From Promethearchaeota archaeon (GTDB lineage Archaea > Asgardarchaeota > Lokiarchaeia > Sigyniarchaeales > SOKP01): a stretch of DNA of 41,312 nucleotides. Below are positions 8,228-16,827 of the stretch, one piece after another. Position numbers and translations under genes: made by a program. Each line of letters starts with the position of its first letter. The first letter of the stretch is position 1. The DNA lies in the NCBI GenBank assembly GCA_019058015.1, contig JAHLWH010000030.1, positions 1 to 41,312 of the forward strand, given 5' to 3'. Under the pieces are notes generated by a model. The model did no database searches. It was not told where the DNA came from and saw nothing but the letters and a program-made list of their open reading frames with translations.

Positions 8228-9418
8228 TTAAGAACTACCTCTACGTAGAACTTTAATTTTCTTTTTTAAATCAATTATTTCATCTTTTAGTTTTCCAGAT
8301 TCCTTTTCCATCCGTGAATTTTCCATTTTAAGGATTTGAATGTTATCCAGATAACTGTTCTCTTTAGCCTTTAATGCTTCTAATTCTTTCTCGAAATTAA
8401 TTTTCAAATTTTCAATTTCAATATCTTTTTTTACAGATTCCTTTTGAGCTAATTCAAGTTTTTGTTCAACTCTCTTTACAATTTCTTCTTTTGCCATGCT
8501 TGATTTAGTGATTTCCACATTTTCTCTTTCTCGCTTAATAAGTTGCTCTTCAAATTCTTTAATTTTATCTTGCAATGATTTGGATTTTTCAAGTTGTTGA
8601 TTCAAATGATTTATTTCCCCGTTAAGAAAATTAATTTCTTCATTCTTTTCTGCCAATTTATCATAAATTTTCTCTCTTTCTTTAACTTTTTCTGTTAATT
8701 CTTGAATTTCTTCTTTTGCTTTATTGAGAGAGTTTTCCTTATCAAAAAGGGCTTTTTCTTTTTGTGTTATAATTTCATCTTTCTTTTCAATAATAACTTT
8801 TAATTTGTCATACTTAGACTTTTGAATAGTATCTTTCTCAAGATATTGAATTTGTTGATGAAGTTCTTGAATTTGAGAATCTCGTTGTTTAATTTTTTCT
8901 TGAAATTCACTAATACCATGTTCTCCTAATTCATATTCCTTAATTTTTGCTTCAAGTTGCTTGATTAGATTTTCCTTTTCATTTAATTGGCTAAATTTTA
9001 CAGAAAACTCATTAATTTGTTTATCTTTTTCAATCAATAAATCATTTTGTTCCCCAACTTTTAAATCCAAGGAAATAATTTTTTCTCTTTGTTCTTTTAT
9101 TTTTTTATTAATGTTATCTCTTTCTGCCGTTAATTTAGAAATAATTCCATCTTTTTCATTAATTTTTGACTCAAAATCGTTTGGGACTTCAGGTTTTTCA
9201 GCTTTAGAGGAGCTTGAATCCAACTGTTCAATATAATTTTTTAGCATTAAATTTTGTTCTTCTAATTGTTTATTTTTTTTCAGTAAGAAATCAACTTGAT
9301 CTTCTAAAGAAGACGGCATTTCTTCCTTGCTTTCTTTGCCTTCTTCTTCTTCTAGCCAACCTAATGCGGATAGGGCATCTGAAAGTGAATCGTTTTTTTC
9401 TTTTTTTTCATCATTCAT
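8228..9418 (-). CDS. Long coiled-coil protein of unknown function
   Basis: A 396-residue protein. Residues 1-35 are acidic and charged, and from about 40 to 388 it is almost unbroken Glu/Lys/Gln/Leu heptad sequence. That predicts one long rod with no enzymatic motif, signal peptide or membrane helix. It ends in a short basic tail (KKKIKVLRRGSS). Coiled-coil rods of this kind act as scaffolds, spacers or SMC-like companions, but composition alone does not allow a name. The ATG on 9416-9418 is the first start. Its 3' end converges with the zinc-ribbon gene 48 bases away. Confidence 0.75.
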   Translation of the reverse strand: MNDEKKEKNDSLSDALSALGWLEEEEGKESKEEMPSSLEDQVDFLLKKNKQLEEQNLMLKNYIEQLDSSSSKAEKPEVPNDFESKINEKDGIISKLTAERDNINKKIKEQREKIISLDLKVGEQNDLLIEKDKQINEFSVKFSQLNEKENLIKQLEAKIKEYELGEHGISEFQEKIKQRDSQIQELHQQIQYLEKDTIQKSKYDKLKVIIEKKDEIITQKEKALFDKENSLNKAKEEIQELTEKVKEREKIYDKLAEKNEEINFLNGEINHLNQQLEKSKSLQDKIKEFEEQLIKRERENVEITKSSMAKEEIVKRVEQKLELAQKESVKKDIEIENLKINFEKELEALKAKENSYLDNIQILKMENSRMEKESGKLKDEIIDLKKKIKVLRRGSS

Positions 9419-9614
9419 TTATTTTATCAACGAAAGGGAGATATTTCATTCAATATTGAGTTTATCTATGTTAAAAATATAAAATGTTTATCTATATATC
9501 TTTTTCTTAAAATTCTAAGAATATAAATAATAATAGAAAGGAAATATTAAAATAATATTCGATATATTCGCAATATAGATCTATAAAAAATTTGAAGGAA
9601 AAAAATAAAGTATT

Positions 9615-10058
9615 ATGCAAATTCGTGCATTTACGGAGCAAGACGAAGATGAAATCACTAATCTAATGAAACAATTATGTTCAATAACAAATCAAGAATT
9701 TGGCGAGGACCGATGGAAGCACTCATTAATAGCGGAATTTAAGAAAGATATTAAGAATGAAATGATAGTTGCGTTTAACGAGATGGAAAACAAAGTTGCA
9801 GGGATGGCATTGATTTCTATTAGAAAAACAAATTTTGGATTTTTATTTGGAAATATTTCAAACTTAATAGTTGATCCAAATTATAGAGGAGAAGGTTTAG
9901 GGGAAAAATTAATAAGATACTCTATTGATTTCTTCAAAAAGAACCATATTAACTCTGTAAGAATTATTGTTAAAAAGGAGTTAGATGAAAGTGCAAGGAG
10001 TTTATTTATTAAATTTGGATTTAATGAAATTTTTAAAGTATTTGAATTAAAAATATGA
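9615..10058 (+). CDS. GNAT-family N-acetyltransferase
   Basis: A 147-residue protein of the usual GNAT size. Acetyl-CoA binding motif A is in VDPNYRGEGLGEKLI (about residues 92-106), where the RGEGLG loop holds the pyrophosphate. The C-terminal part DESARSLFIKFGFNEIF is motif B, the common end of the fold. It should acetylate an amine on a protein, peptide or small molecule; the acceptor is unknown. GAAGGA near 9594-9599 serves as a ribosome site for the ATG at 9615. It is followed 64 bases later by the Clp1-like gene on the same strand, possibly in one transcript. Confidence 0.88.
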   Translation: MQIRAFTEQDEDEITNLMKQLCSITNQEFGEDRWKHSLIAEFKKDIKNEMIVAFNEMENKVAGMALISIRKTNFGFLFGNISNLIVDPNYRGEGLGEKLIRYSIDFFKKNHINSVRIIVKKELDESARSLFIKFGFNEIFKVFELKI

Positions 10059-10122
10059 TATTTAAATTTTTATCTTCTAAATTAGTATTTTAAAGCAATT
10101 CAATAATATTTTTTGATACAAT

Positions 10123-11364
10123 ATGATAAAAAAATACAAAAAAGGGCAATCAATTTTATTAGAAGGTCCAGCTAAGGCCGCATTATTAAATGGAGAAGTT
10201 GAGATTTTTGGAAAAGTTATAAAGGTTACAGATAAAAGAGAAAGAATAGATCTTTTAGAACCGAATAAAAAAGATCCTAATGTAATAATTATTTCAACCG
10301 GTATAAGGTATCCTTTATTATTTTTGGAAGATTCTGAGATTGATATTTATGTGGCGAATGAAGACCAGGTTATTGAATTGGAGGATAATTCGATTCCAGA
10401 AAGTTGGGCTAAAATTTCTAATAAAATTATTGAAGATATTAAAAAATCGACCAGTACTACCCCAGCAAAAATAATGGTATTGGGTCTTAGCAGCGGGAAA
10501 ACGACAATTATTAAATATTTAGCCAATAAATTATTAGCAGAGGGTTTAAAGGGAGGATATTTAGATTCGGACTTAGGGCAGCAGCAGATGTATATTCCCA
10601 CAACGATTAATATTGGAATGATAGATTCACATGTTTTATCAACTCAAGATTTTCTTTCTAAAGACACAAAATTTATTGGTTCTACGTTTCCAAAAGCTGA
10701 CTTGAAATATATCTTACCACATTATTCTAAAGAATTAATAGAAGAATTTTGCAAGAAAAATAAAGAGATTCGATTCATTCTTATTGATACAGATGGCTGG
10801 ATCAAGACAGAAACTGGTATTCTTTATAAAAAACTTTTTACTTCTATGATTCAACCAGATTATGCTATCATATTTAAAAACAAGGAAGTAAAAGAGTTAG
10901 AGGAAATTGAGAAAGATATAAAAAAACTCAGTTCAAAACCTAAAATCTTTTTAATAGATGCTGAAAATAAATATTATTTTGAAAGAACTAAAGAAGATCG
11001 CCGGTTTTTAAGACAAAGGCAATTTGCTATGGTTTTTGAAAAATTTCGCAAAATTACTGTCCCTTTTAATGAGATAATACTGATTAAAGAGGAATATGAT
11101 ATGGAAAATAAAAAAATTATCGAAAAACAATTAAATTTCGAAGAATTGGGAAAATTACCCTATCATTATGTAATAATTGCTTTAAAAACCGAAAAGAATG
11201 AACTAATTAATATAGGACTTCTTTTTAACATAAATACTGAGAAACAATATTTTCTTTTGTATTCGGATTTTAATTATAAGGAGCAAATTAAAATTAAAAA
11301 GATCGTAATAGGAAGTCTTAGGCTCTCCGTCAAGGGAAATTATCAGGGGTATTTATATCTTTAA
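10123..11364 (+). CDS. Clp1/Grc3-like polynucleotide 5'-hydroxyl kinase family protein
   Basis: A 413-residue P-loop protein with the layout of archaeal Clp1/Grc3/Nol9 proteins: an N-terminal beta domain (about 1-90, with ILLEGPAKAALLNGEVEIFGK), a central kinase domain, and a C-terminal beta-rich domain. The P-loop is at 121-128 (GLSSGKTT), followed by the family mark YLDSDLGQQ at 146-154, where the Asp after the strand is the usual catalytic or lid-proximal acid. Family members phosphorylate RNA 5' ends in tRNA or rRNA processing. The P-loop has three rather than four residues between its glycines, one fewer than the G-x4-G-K-[ST] rule, so activity is uncertain. Translation begins at ATG 10123. 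Confidence 0.8.
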   Translation: MIKKYKKGQSILLEGPAKAALLNGEVEIFGKVIKVTDKRERIDLLEPNKKDPNVIIISTGIRYPLLFLEDSEIDIYVANEDQVIELEDNSIPESWAKISNKIIEDIKKSTSTTPAKIMVLGLSSGKTTIIKYLANKLLAEGLKGGYLDSDLGQQQMYIPTTINIGMIDSHVLSTQDFLSKDTKFIGSTFPKADLKYILPHYSKELIEEFCKKNKEIRFILIDTDGWIKTETGILYKKLFTSMIQPDYAIIFKNKEVKELEEIEKDIKKLSSKPKIFLIDAENKYYFERTKEDRRFLRQRQFAMVFEKFRKITVPFNEIILIKEEYDMENKKIIEKQLNFEELGKLPYHYVIIALKTEKNELINIGLLFNINTEKQYFLLYSDFNYKEQIKIKKIVIGSLRLSVKGNYQGYLYL

Positions 11365-11472
11365 AGAAGTAAGTGATTCTATGTCTTTAATTTCAGAAAT
11401 CTCATTATTGCTGATGTTGTTCGTAGGGATTTCTCATAAGGTAAAAATTTTTCTTTATATTTGAAATATTTC

Positions 11473-11478
11473 GGGGAG
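11473..11478 (+). promoter_or_regulatory. Shine-Dalgarno site for a TTG start
   Basis: GGGGAG lies 5 bases before the TTG at 11484 and decides that start: the next in-frame ATG is at codon 59, inside the conserved part of the protein. The region 11365-11472 before it holds no gene. Confidence 0.6.
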
Positions 11479-11483
11479 AACAA

Positions 11484-12875
11484 TTGAACTTAGATGATTC
11501 AGATTTAATTGAGTTGGGTAAATATTTTGGTGTAAATCTAATATCATTTAAATTACTGAGGGAATCACAAGATGACAAATACGCCGATAAAATCAGAGAA
11601 AGGGCATTAAAAAAACTGGAGAAATCAAAGGAGAATTATTTAATTGAGAAAGAAATGTTTTATGCTGGAGCTATTGATTTTATGGTGGAAGAAAATAATG
11701 GACGCAAAAGATTTTTCGTACTTGAGACGAATGGAGGCTCATCAAGAGGTCTTTCAATTATAACACCTAAACAACAAGGATTGTTATTTGATGGATATTT
11801 ACAAGCAATAAAAAATTCCTTAAAAAACAATAAAAGAGAAGATAATAAGCTCTTTATTTTAGTTGGCACGCCTATTGATGATGCGCTGCTTCATGAAAAG
11901 ATTTTTCTATTAGAATATTTGAAAAAAAAAATATTAGAAATTGGATATAGCGTCAATATTTATACTGAATTAAATTTTAAGGGATTTTTTACTGAAGACG
12001 TGGCATTTTTTATCACAGATTATAAAAAAATAGCCTTGAATATCTCATTTAAAGATAATTGGGTTATGTATACAGATCAAAAAATAAATCTATTAATAGG
12101 AGATGGAATTGCTCGTAGGATAAAAGATGAAGTTTTTAAGCGATTAATAAGAGAAGATTTTCGAAAAATTAATACAATTATTGTCAATCCGATTTTTTTA
12201 ATTACAGATGATAAATCTTTAACTTATTTGGCTGAATATTTCGCTAAAAGTAAGTTAGAAAAATATCGAGTAAAATATCTGATGTTTAGTAAAGGAATTA
12301 ATGAAGAGGATTTATTGAAAAAAATGGATTTTGTTGTTAAAAATTACAATACAAATTTTATTATCAAACCAAGTGGTGGATCTGGTGGAGCAGGTATTAT
12401 TCCTATTAGTTCTGACGAAGATCCCTCGAATTTTAAAAAGATTATTAAAAAAAGTAAAGATGAATTTTTTGGAAAATTTCTTAAAAATCGAGATCCATAT
12501 CCCTACACAATTATGGAAATGGCAGATTTCTCCTTAATTGATTGGAGAAATGGAAATCACACTTTTGATATTAGAATTTATTTGAGTCAAAAAGAAGGGA
12601 AAATAATTCCAATTGGTGGTTTGGTTAGAATTGCACGTAATTCTTATGGAGGGACACTGAATAAACAGGAGTTTGTGGTTAATTTAAGTGGTTATAATGG
12701 AAACATTGAGGCAGATCGTGCATTAGCAATATCACCAAGTACTAGGGACATATTAAACCTCTCTGATGAGGATTTTGTTGATATGTTTTGTATTGGCTGT
12801 GTGCTCTTCAAGAGCATTACTGAAACGTATAAAAAAATTATTAATTTTTCAGATTGGAGTAAAATAATTGAATAA
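11484..12875 (+). CDS. Circularly permuted ATP-grasp ligase
   Basis: A 463-residue protein with ATP-grasp motifs in permuted order. The metal/catalytic segment AGAIDFMVEE...VLETNGGSSRG (D65, E81, N83) is near the N terminus. The ATP-binding lysine and glycine loop FIIKPSGGSGGAG (K295, loop 297-304) come later, then the hinge-like TIMEMA (342-347), FDIRIYL (361-367) and GGLVRIARNSYGG (378-390). This order recalls CP_ATPgrasp/glutathionylspermidine synthase-like enzymes, which join a carboxylate to an amine through an acyl phosphate. The start is a TTG with a GGGGAG site 5 bases upstream. The stop overlaps the first codons of the M14-like peptidase gene, so synthesis is coupled. The substrate is unknown; the pairing suggests a peptide or amino-acid adduct. 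Confidence 0.72.
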   Translation: MNLDDSDLIELGKYFGVNLISFKLLRESQDDKYADKIRERALKKLEKSKENYLIEKEMFYAGAIDFMVEENNGRKRFFVLETNGGSSRGLSIITPKQQGLLFDGYLQAIKNSLKNNKREDNKLFILVGTPIDDALLHEKIFLLEYLKKKILEIGYSVNIYTELNFKGFFTEDVAFFITDYKKIALNISFKDNWVMYTDQKINLLIGDGIARRIKDEVFKRLIREDFRKINTIIVNPIFLITDDKSLTYLAEYFAKSKLEKYRVKYLMFSKGINEEDLLKKMDFVVKNYNTNFIIKPSGGSGGAGIIPISSDEDPSNFKKIIKKSKDEFFGKFLKNRDPYPYTIMEMADFSLIDWRNGNHTFDIRIYLSQKEGKIIPIGGLVRIARNSYGGTLNKQEFVVNLSGYNGNIEADRALAISPSTRDILNLSDEDFVDMFCIGCVLFKSITETYKKIINFSDWSKIIE

Positions 12876-14040
12876 TTCAAATTATTATATAGATAAGGAC
12901 ATATTAAACAAACTATTAATTCCACAAGAAAGAAAAAAATTATTAAATGAAATTTTTAATAAATTGGAATTATTTAATAAATCCGATTTTGTTGAGCTTG
13001 AATATTTAGAAATATCAGATGGTAAGATACCAGTTTTAACTATTAATCAGCCAAAAAGTTTAGATCAACTAAGAAAATTATATATAATGGTCGCATCTCA
13101 GCATAATGAATATTGCGGGCTTTTTGGACAAATATCTTATCTATTTGAATTAACCTCTACTAAAAATAAGGACCTCATATCCAATGAACTAAAAAATTCT
13201 ATGATAATATTATTTCCATTAATGAACCCTTATGGTTTCTTAAACCCTCGACCTGATAATAAATTCGGTTATTATTTGAAAAATGGTGACAATTTAAATA
13301 GATATTGGAGGAAGACTTTTATTCCCAATTTTAGGGAGAAAGATGAGGACAATAACCCATATATTATTCCGGAAAATGCTTTAGTCTTTAAAAATTTTAT
13401 GCAGAAATATTGGGAGAGGGATCTCGAGATATATTTAATCGATTTTCATGAAACTTCATTATTCAGAAGATTTACAGAGGATATGGTTAAAAATTTAAAT
13501 GCTTTCTACAAATTAGAGCATTATTATAAAATGTGGATTGTTGAATATCTCGTAAAAAGAGAAAATTTACCTAAGAGAGAACCATTATTTATGAAACCTC
13601 ATCCAGATTTAGATCACCATCATTTTAATATTACTATTAACCAAGGGGAACAATTAAGAGATAATTTAAAAGAAGCTTGGGAGAAAAATAATGACAAATT
13701 GCCCTTTGCTTATATTTATAATTACAAGAGCGGTGATTTTTGCAGATCAATTGCAAGAAATGTTCAAAGTAAATTGAAAGATCTCATGTGGGATATAAGA
13801 CAACCAGCATTTCTTCACCCAGAAGATCATGGATGTTTTGTCTGCTTGGGACATTCTACTCGAAGACCTAAAACATTCACATTTGAATTAGAATGTGACA
13901 AACAATTATTTAATCTTTTAGAAGAAATTGAAAAATGCAAAAGCAATCAAGTCTATTTTAACAAAAAAATTGATAATATCAATAAAATAATAGATATAGT
14001 AAGAGAAACAATTAAAGCAGCAGTAAATCTTAATTTTTAA
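12868..14040 (+). CDS. M14-like zinc metallopeptidase / amidohydrolase
   Basis: A 390-residue protein. Zinc-site elements are QHNE at 78-81, DFHE with H194, the substrate-side NLNRYW (R145), and a carboxypeptidase-like FTFELEC with E340 as the likely general base. Classical M14 enzymes have H-x-x-E; here that frame holds Q78 and E81, as in the helical-shape peptidases Csd4/Pgp1 where Gln is a zinc ligand. H79 could instead serve. It should cut an amide bond at the C-terminal side of a small or peptide substrate. The TTG start at 12868 overlaps the ligase stop by 8 bases, and the gene's end overlaps the convergent hydrolase gene by 11. The fold call is good; the substrate is unknown. Confidence 0.7.
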   Translation: MNNSNYYIDKDILNKLLIPQERKKLLNEIFNKLELFNKSDFVELEYLEISDGKIPVLTINQPKSLDQLRKLYIMVASQHNEYCGLFGQISYLFELTSTKNKDLISNELKNSMIILFPLMNPYGFLNPRPDNKFGYYLKNGDNLNRYWRKTFIPNFREKDEDNNPYIIPENALVFKNFMQKYWERDLEIYLIDFHETSLFRRFTEDMVKNLNAFYKLEHYYKMWIVEYLVKRENLPKREPLFMKPHPDLDHHHFNITINQGEQLRDNLKEAWEKNNDKLPFAYIYNYKSGDFCRSIARNVQSKLKDLMWDIRQPAFLHPEDHGCFVCLGHSTRRPKTFTFELECDKQLFNLLEEIEKCKSNQVYFNKKIDNINKIIDIVRETIKAAVNLNF

Positions 14041-15028
14041 AGAAATTTAAGGCACAAGTAACTATTGACAATTCATTCTTTTTCAGTAAATGACCTCCCT
14101 TTTTAAAAACTAATGTGTTTTTGTTTGATAGCTCCAACAATTCTTTGTTTTTTATAAAATTCTTAAATTTTACGATTCTATCGTTTCTTGCATGAACTAA
14201 CATTACTTTTTTGGTGAATTCTTTCCATTTTACCTCGGAACCAGAAAAATTTTGAGTTTTAAAGTTTTTAATCACATGATAAGGAGATATTGCTAAATTG
14301 GTCTCTTCACTAGGAAATTGGTGCATTCCTTTAAAGAAATATCGAAGCCACACAATTGGATTAAAATGAGGAATGTTTTCTCTAAAGTCAGCAATTGCAG
14401 ATACTGCAAATACTTTTTTAATTTCTTCTAAAGGAAAACCTCCACATAAAATGGTCAACGCACCAATACTAAATCCGGCTGTATAAATCTCTTTGTTGCC
14501 CATCTTATCATTATTTTGAATCCATCTCACAATATGTAAAAAATCATTAATTCTATTCTTAATATCAGCTTTTTTTCCTACTTTTTTAGATTCACCAGTA
14601 CCACGAGCGTCATAAACAAGAACAGGATAACCAAAATTTACGATTGGAAGGAAAAAATATTCTAAATCTTCTTTTAGATCTGAAAATCCCGGGGATATTA
14701 TGATTATGGGTTTATTTTGAGATAAATAAGTTGAATTAGAAATTTTCAATTGATATATTGCACCGGATAAAGATCCCCCTTCAACAGAAATACTTATTTT
14801 TTCCATGTGTATATTTTTTAGGTTAAACTTATTCCATCTATCAAGCCATATATCACGAAAACTCCAATAAACTTCAAATGGAATTAATACAAATAGAAAA
14901 GTTATAAGGGATAATATAAAACATGTATAAAAAGGATTTCTCCAAGATGCATTGACATAAAAGATAAAAGCAGAAAAGAAGATATCCACAGTAATTAATA
15001 TTAATCTTTTACTATTTTTCGAAAGCAT
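14030..15028 (-). CDS. Membrane-anchored alpha/beta hydrolase
   Basis: A 332-residue protein with two N-terminal membrane helices (about 9-25 and 33-53), then an alpha/beta hydrolase domain. The oxyanion strand is IIIISPGFSD (108-117), followed by VYDARGTGES (138-147), the nucleophile elbow GFSIGA with S187, the acid D283 in HARNDRIV, and H313 in KKGGHLL. The triad is complete, so it should be an active serine hydrolase (esterase, lipase or peptidase) with its domain near the membrane. The 3' end overlaps the convergent M14-like gene. The substrate is not predictable. The ATG on 15026-15028 is the first start. Confidence 0.82.
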   Translation of the reverse strand: MLSKNSKRLILITVDIFFSAFIFYVNASWRNPFYTCFILSLITFLFVLIPFEVYWSFRDIWLDRWNKFNLKNIHMEKISISVEGGSLSGAIYQLKISNSTYLSQNKPIIIISPGFSDLKEDLEYFFLPIVNFGYPVLVYDARGTGESKKVGKKADIKNRINDFLHIVRWIQNNDKMGNKEIYTAGFSIGALTILCGGFPLEEIKKVFAVSAIADFRENIPHFNPIVWLRYFFKGMHQFPSEETNLAISPYHVIKNFKTQNFSGSEVKWKEFTKKVMLVHARNDRIVKFKNFIKNKELLELSNKNTLVFKKGGHLLKKNELSIVTCALNFFKN

Positions 15029-15158
15029 GGTTCCCTAATTATTTTAACTTAAATACTTTAAAAAAAACCATCAATAAAAACTTGAAAAAAAAATAAATTC
15101 TGAAGAATCCTTTTTTTTAAAATTATCAAAAGTTGGTTTAAATTATCATTGTAGATTT

Positions 15159-15458
15159 TTATTTGTTAGCTTTATCCGACGGACAACCATAGTCGGTTCT
15201 AATCTCACAATTTCTCTTTGAACTACTTCCCGAACAATTTACACAAATTGTAGCCTTCAACATTTTTTCAATTTCACTTGCTGAACGCCCCGATTTTTCT
15301 TTATCAGTCTCATCTGCCAGCATCTCATCTTTAATTTTATTTAGATCCTCATAGGTTTCCTCTTCTAAATCATCGTCCCAGTCTTCTAAATCTATTTCCT
15401 CTTGAGCTGGAATGTCATCAATTTCTTCTTCTTTTTCTACGGTTTTTTTTTTACCCAT
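15159..15458 (-). CDS. Small acidic protein with C-terminal four-cysteine motif
   Basis: A 99-residue protein with no family I recognise. After MGKKK it is extremely acidic over residues 9-55 (EEIDLEDWDDDLEEETYEDL and beyond). The C terminus carries C72, C75, C84 and C92 in the pattern C-x2-C-x8-C-x7-C, which suggests a zinc site or small Fe-S site. There is no signal or membrane segment. It is an isolated gene between the hydrolase and the PLP enzyme, transcribed with both on the minus strand, with a gap of 91 bases to the upstream one. Real-gene status is supported by the ordered Cys motif and the good ATG start. Confidence 0.65.
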   Translation of the reverse strand: MGKKKTVEKEEEIDDIPAQEEIDLEDWDDDLEEETYEDLNKIKDEMLADETDKEKSGRSASEIEKMLKATICVNCSGSSSKRNCEIRTDYGCPSDKANK

Positions 15459-15549
15459 AATATATCATTAATTTATTACTATGAAATAAATTTTATTTTT
15501 AGATTTTATAATAATATTTTCAATTTAAATAAAATAGAAATCTGAAAAA

Positions 15550-16827
15550 TTATGCATCTTCAAGCTTTATAATATCTTTTAATTGGTTATAAGCGATGCA
15601 ATTCTTTCTCTCTTGTTCAGAGCACATTTTAACTTTCCAACATCGATATTCATCACATAAGTAAGCGGGACATTTTTTCCTCTTTTGTTCTAAGCACTTT
15701 TTTATTCTCCAGCATTGAAAAGATGTTTCATAAAATTTGTGAAATTTTTTAGGAAGTTGGGTATAGTCAAAATTTGTCTTTTTCAAATGATCATCTAATG
15801 AGACTGAGTTATAGGTGTTCCAAAATAATAGAACTTTTTCTTTGTTTTCGGGTTGTTTTGCAAAATCAATCATCGCTGCTAATGTTTTTCCAGTATAAGT
15901 TGTCTCAATTTTGAAATCTTTCTGTTTTCCTTCTAATTCGTAAATTTTATCAACAGCTGCCTGACCACGCTTAGTTTTAACACCGTAATTTGATCCATAA
16001 TAACCTATCTCTAAATCAAAATCATTTTCATTTATTATAATATTAGGAACGGATTTATCATATTTGCGTAAAAGTTTAATAACCTTATTTGCAGTTCTCG
16101 CAATATTTTTAGTGTTTATTACGATTGCATCAGCTACTCTAACTGGTCTAATTTTTGTTTTTAATCCAACAATTTTACATCCAGCAATTAAACCTGCCGC
16201 AGTGCCCGTAGAACCACATGGTACAAAGATATAATCTGGCACAGGTATCTCTCCAGCATCTATTTGTTTTTTTAATTCAAAAACTGCATTTACAAAACCT
16301 AATGTTCCGAGGGAAGTACCAATGCCCAACAGAGGTGAAGCTCCAATAAGCATTAGATAATAGTTTCGTTTAAACAATCTTACTCCGAGCAGTCTAAGTA
16401 TTAATCTATAAACACCTTTTACAAATATAATCTTTGCACCAAGATGATGATATAATAATAATGATCGCTGAACATGCCACGTTAAAGGTTGAGGAAATAA
16501 ATATAATTGAGTTTTTAAGCCAAATTGATTTCCAACAAATACAGCCGCTAATCCGTGATTGGTGCCTATGCCACCAGCAGTTGCAACGATTTTTTTTCCA
16601 GACTTTAAAATTTTCCCATAAACAAATTCGTATTTTCTGATTTTATTTCCACCATAGAAATCGGTACTTATATCATCCCTTTTAATCCATAGGTTATTAT
16701 GCTCAAGCTCCTTTCCTAAATTTTCCATCTTTTGAACAGGAGTCGGATATTTGGCTATAGCGACCCATGGAATCCTATCCTTTAAGTTTGGATATCTTTC
16801 AAAAAGAATTGGTTTATCTCTGACCAT
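15550..16827 (-). CDS. D-cysteine desulfhydrase / ACC deaminase-family PLP enzyme with doubled CW tail
   Basis: A 425-residue fold-type II PLP enzyme. The Schiff-base lysine is K62 in FYGGNKIRKYEF, followed by the ATAGGIGTNHGLA substrate loop at about 80-92 and a phosphate-binding loop in PCGSTGTAAG. This is the layout of the D-cysteine desulfhydrase/1-aminocyclopropane-1-carboxylate deaminase family, which removes ammonia (and sulfide) from small amino acids. About 50 residues beyond the normal end hold two Cys modules 24 residues apart: C372-W-x4-C378-x7-C386-x-A-Y and C396-W-x4-C402-x7-C410-x-A-Y. These match the CW modules seen at the ends of redox or metal-binding proteins. They may bind a metal or Fe-S centre. 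Substrate unproven. Confidence 0.82.
   Translation of the reverse strand: MVRDKPILFERYPNLKDRIPWVAIAKYPTPVQKMENLGKELEHNNLWIKRDDISTDFYGGNKIRKYEFVYGKILKSGKKIVATAGGIGTNHGLAAVFVGNQFGLKTQLYLFPQPLTWHVQRSLLLYHHLGAKIIFVKGVYRLILRLLGVRLFKRNYYLMLIGASPLLGIGTSLGTLGFVNAVFELKKQIDAGEIPVPDYIFVPCGSTGTAAGLIAGCKIVGLKTKIRPVRVADAIVINTKNIARTANKVIKLLRKYDKSVPNIIINENDFDLEIGYYGSNYGVKTKRGQAAVDKIYELEGKQKDFKIETTYTGKTLAAMIDFAKQPENKEKVLLFWNTYNSVSLDDHLKKTNFDYTQLPKKFHKFYETSFQCWRIKKCLEQKRKKCPAYLCDEYRCWKVKMCSEQERKNCIAYNQLKDIIKLEDA

Noticed and set aside
12331..12537. Second frame within the ATP-grasp gene.
   Set aside because: It lies over the conserved glycine loop in another frame and has no ribosome site or motif.
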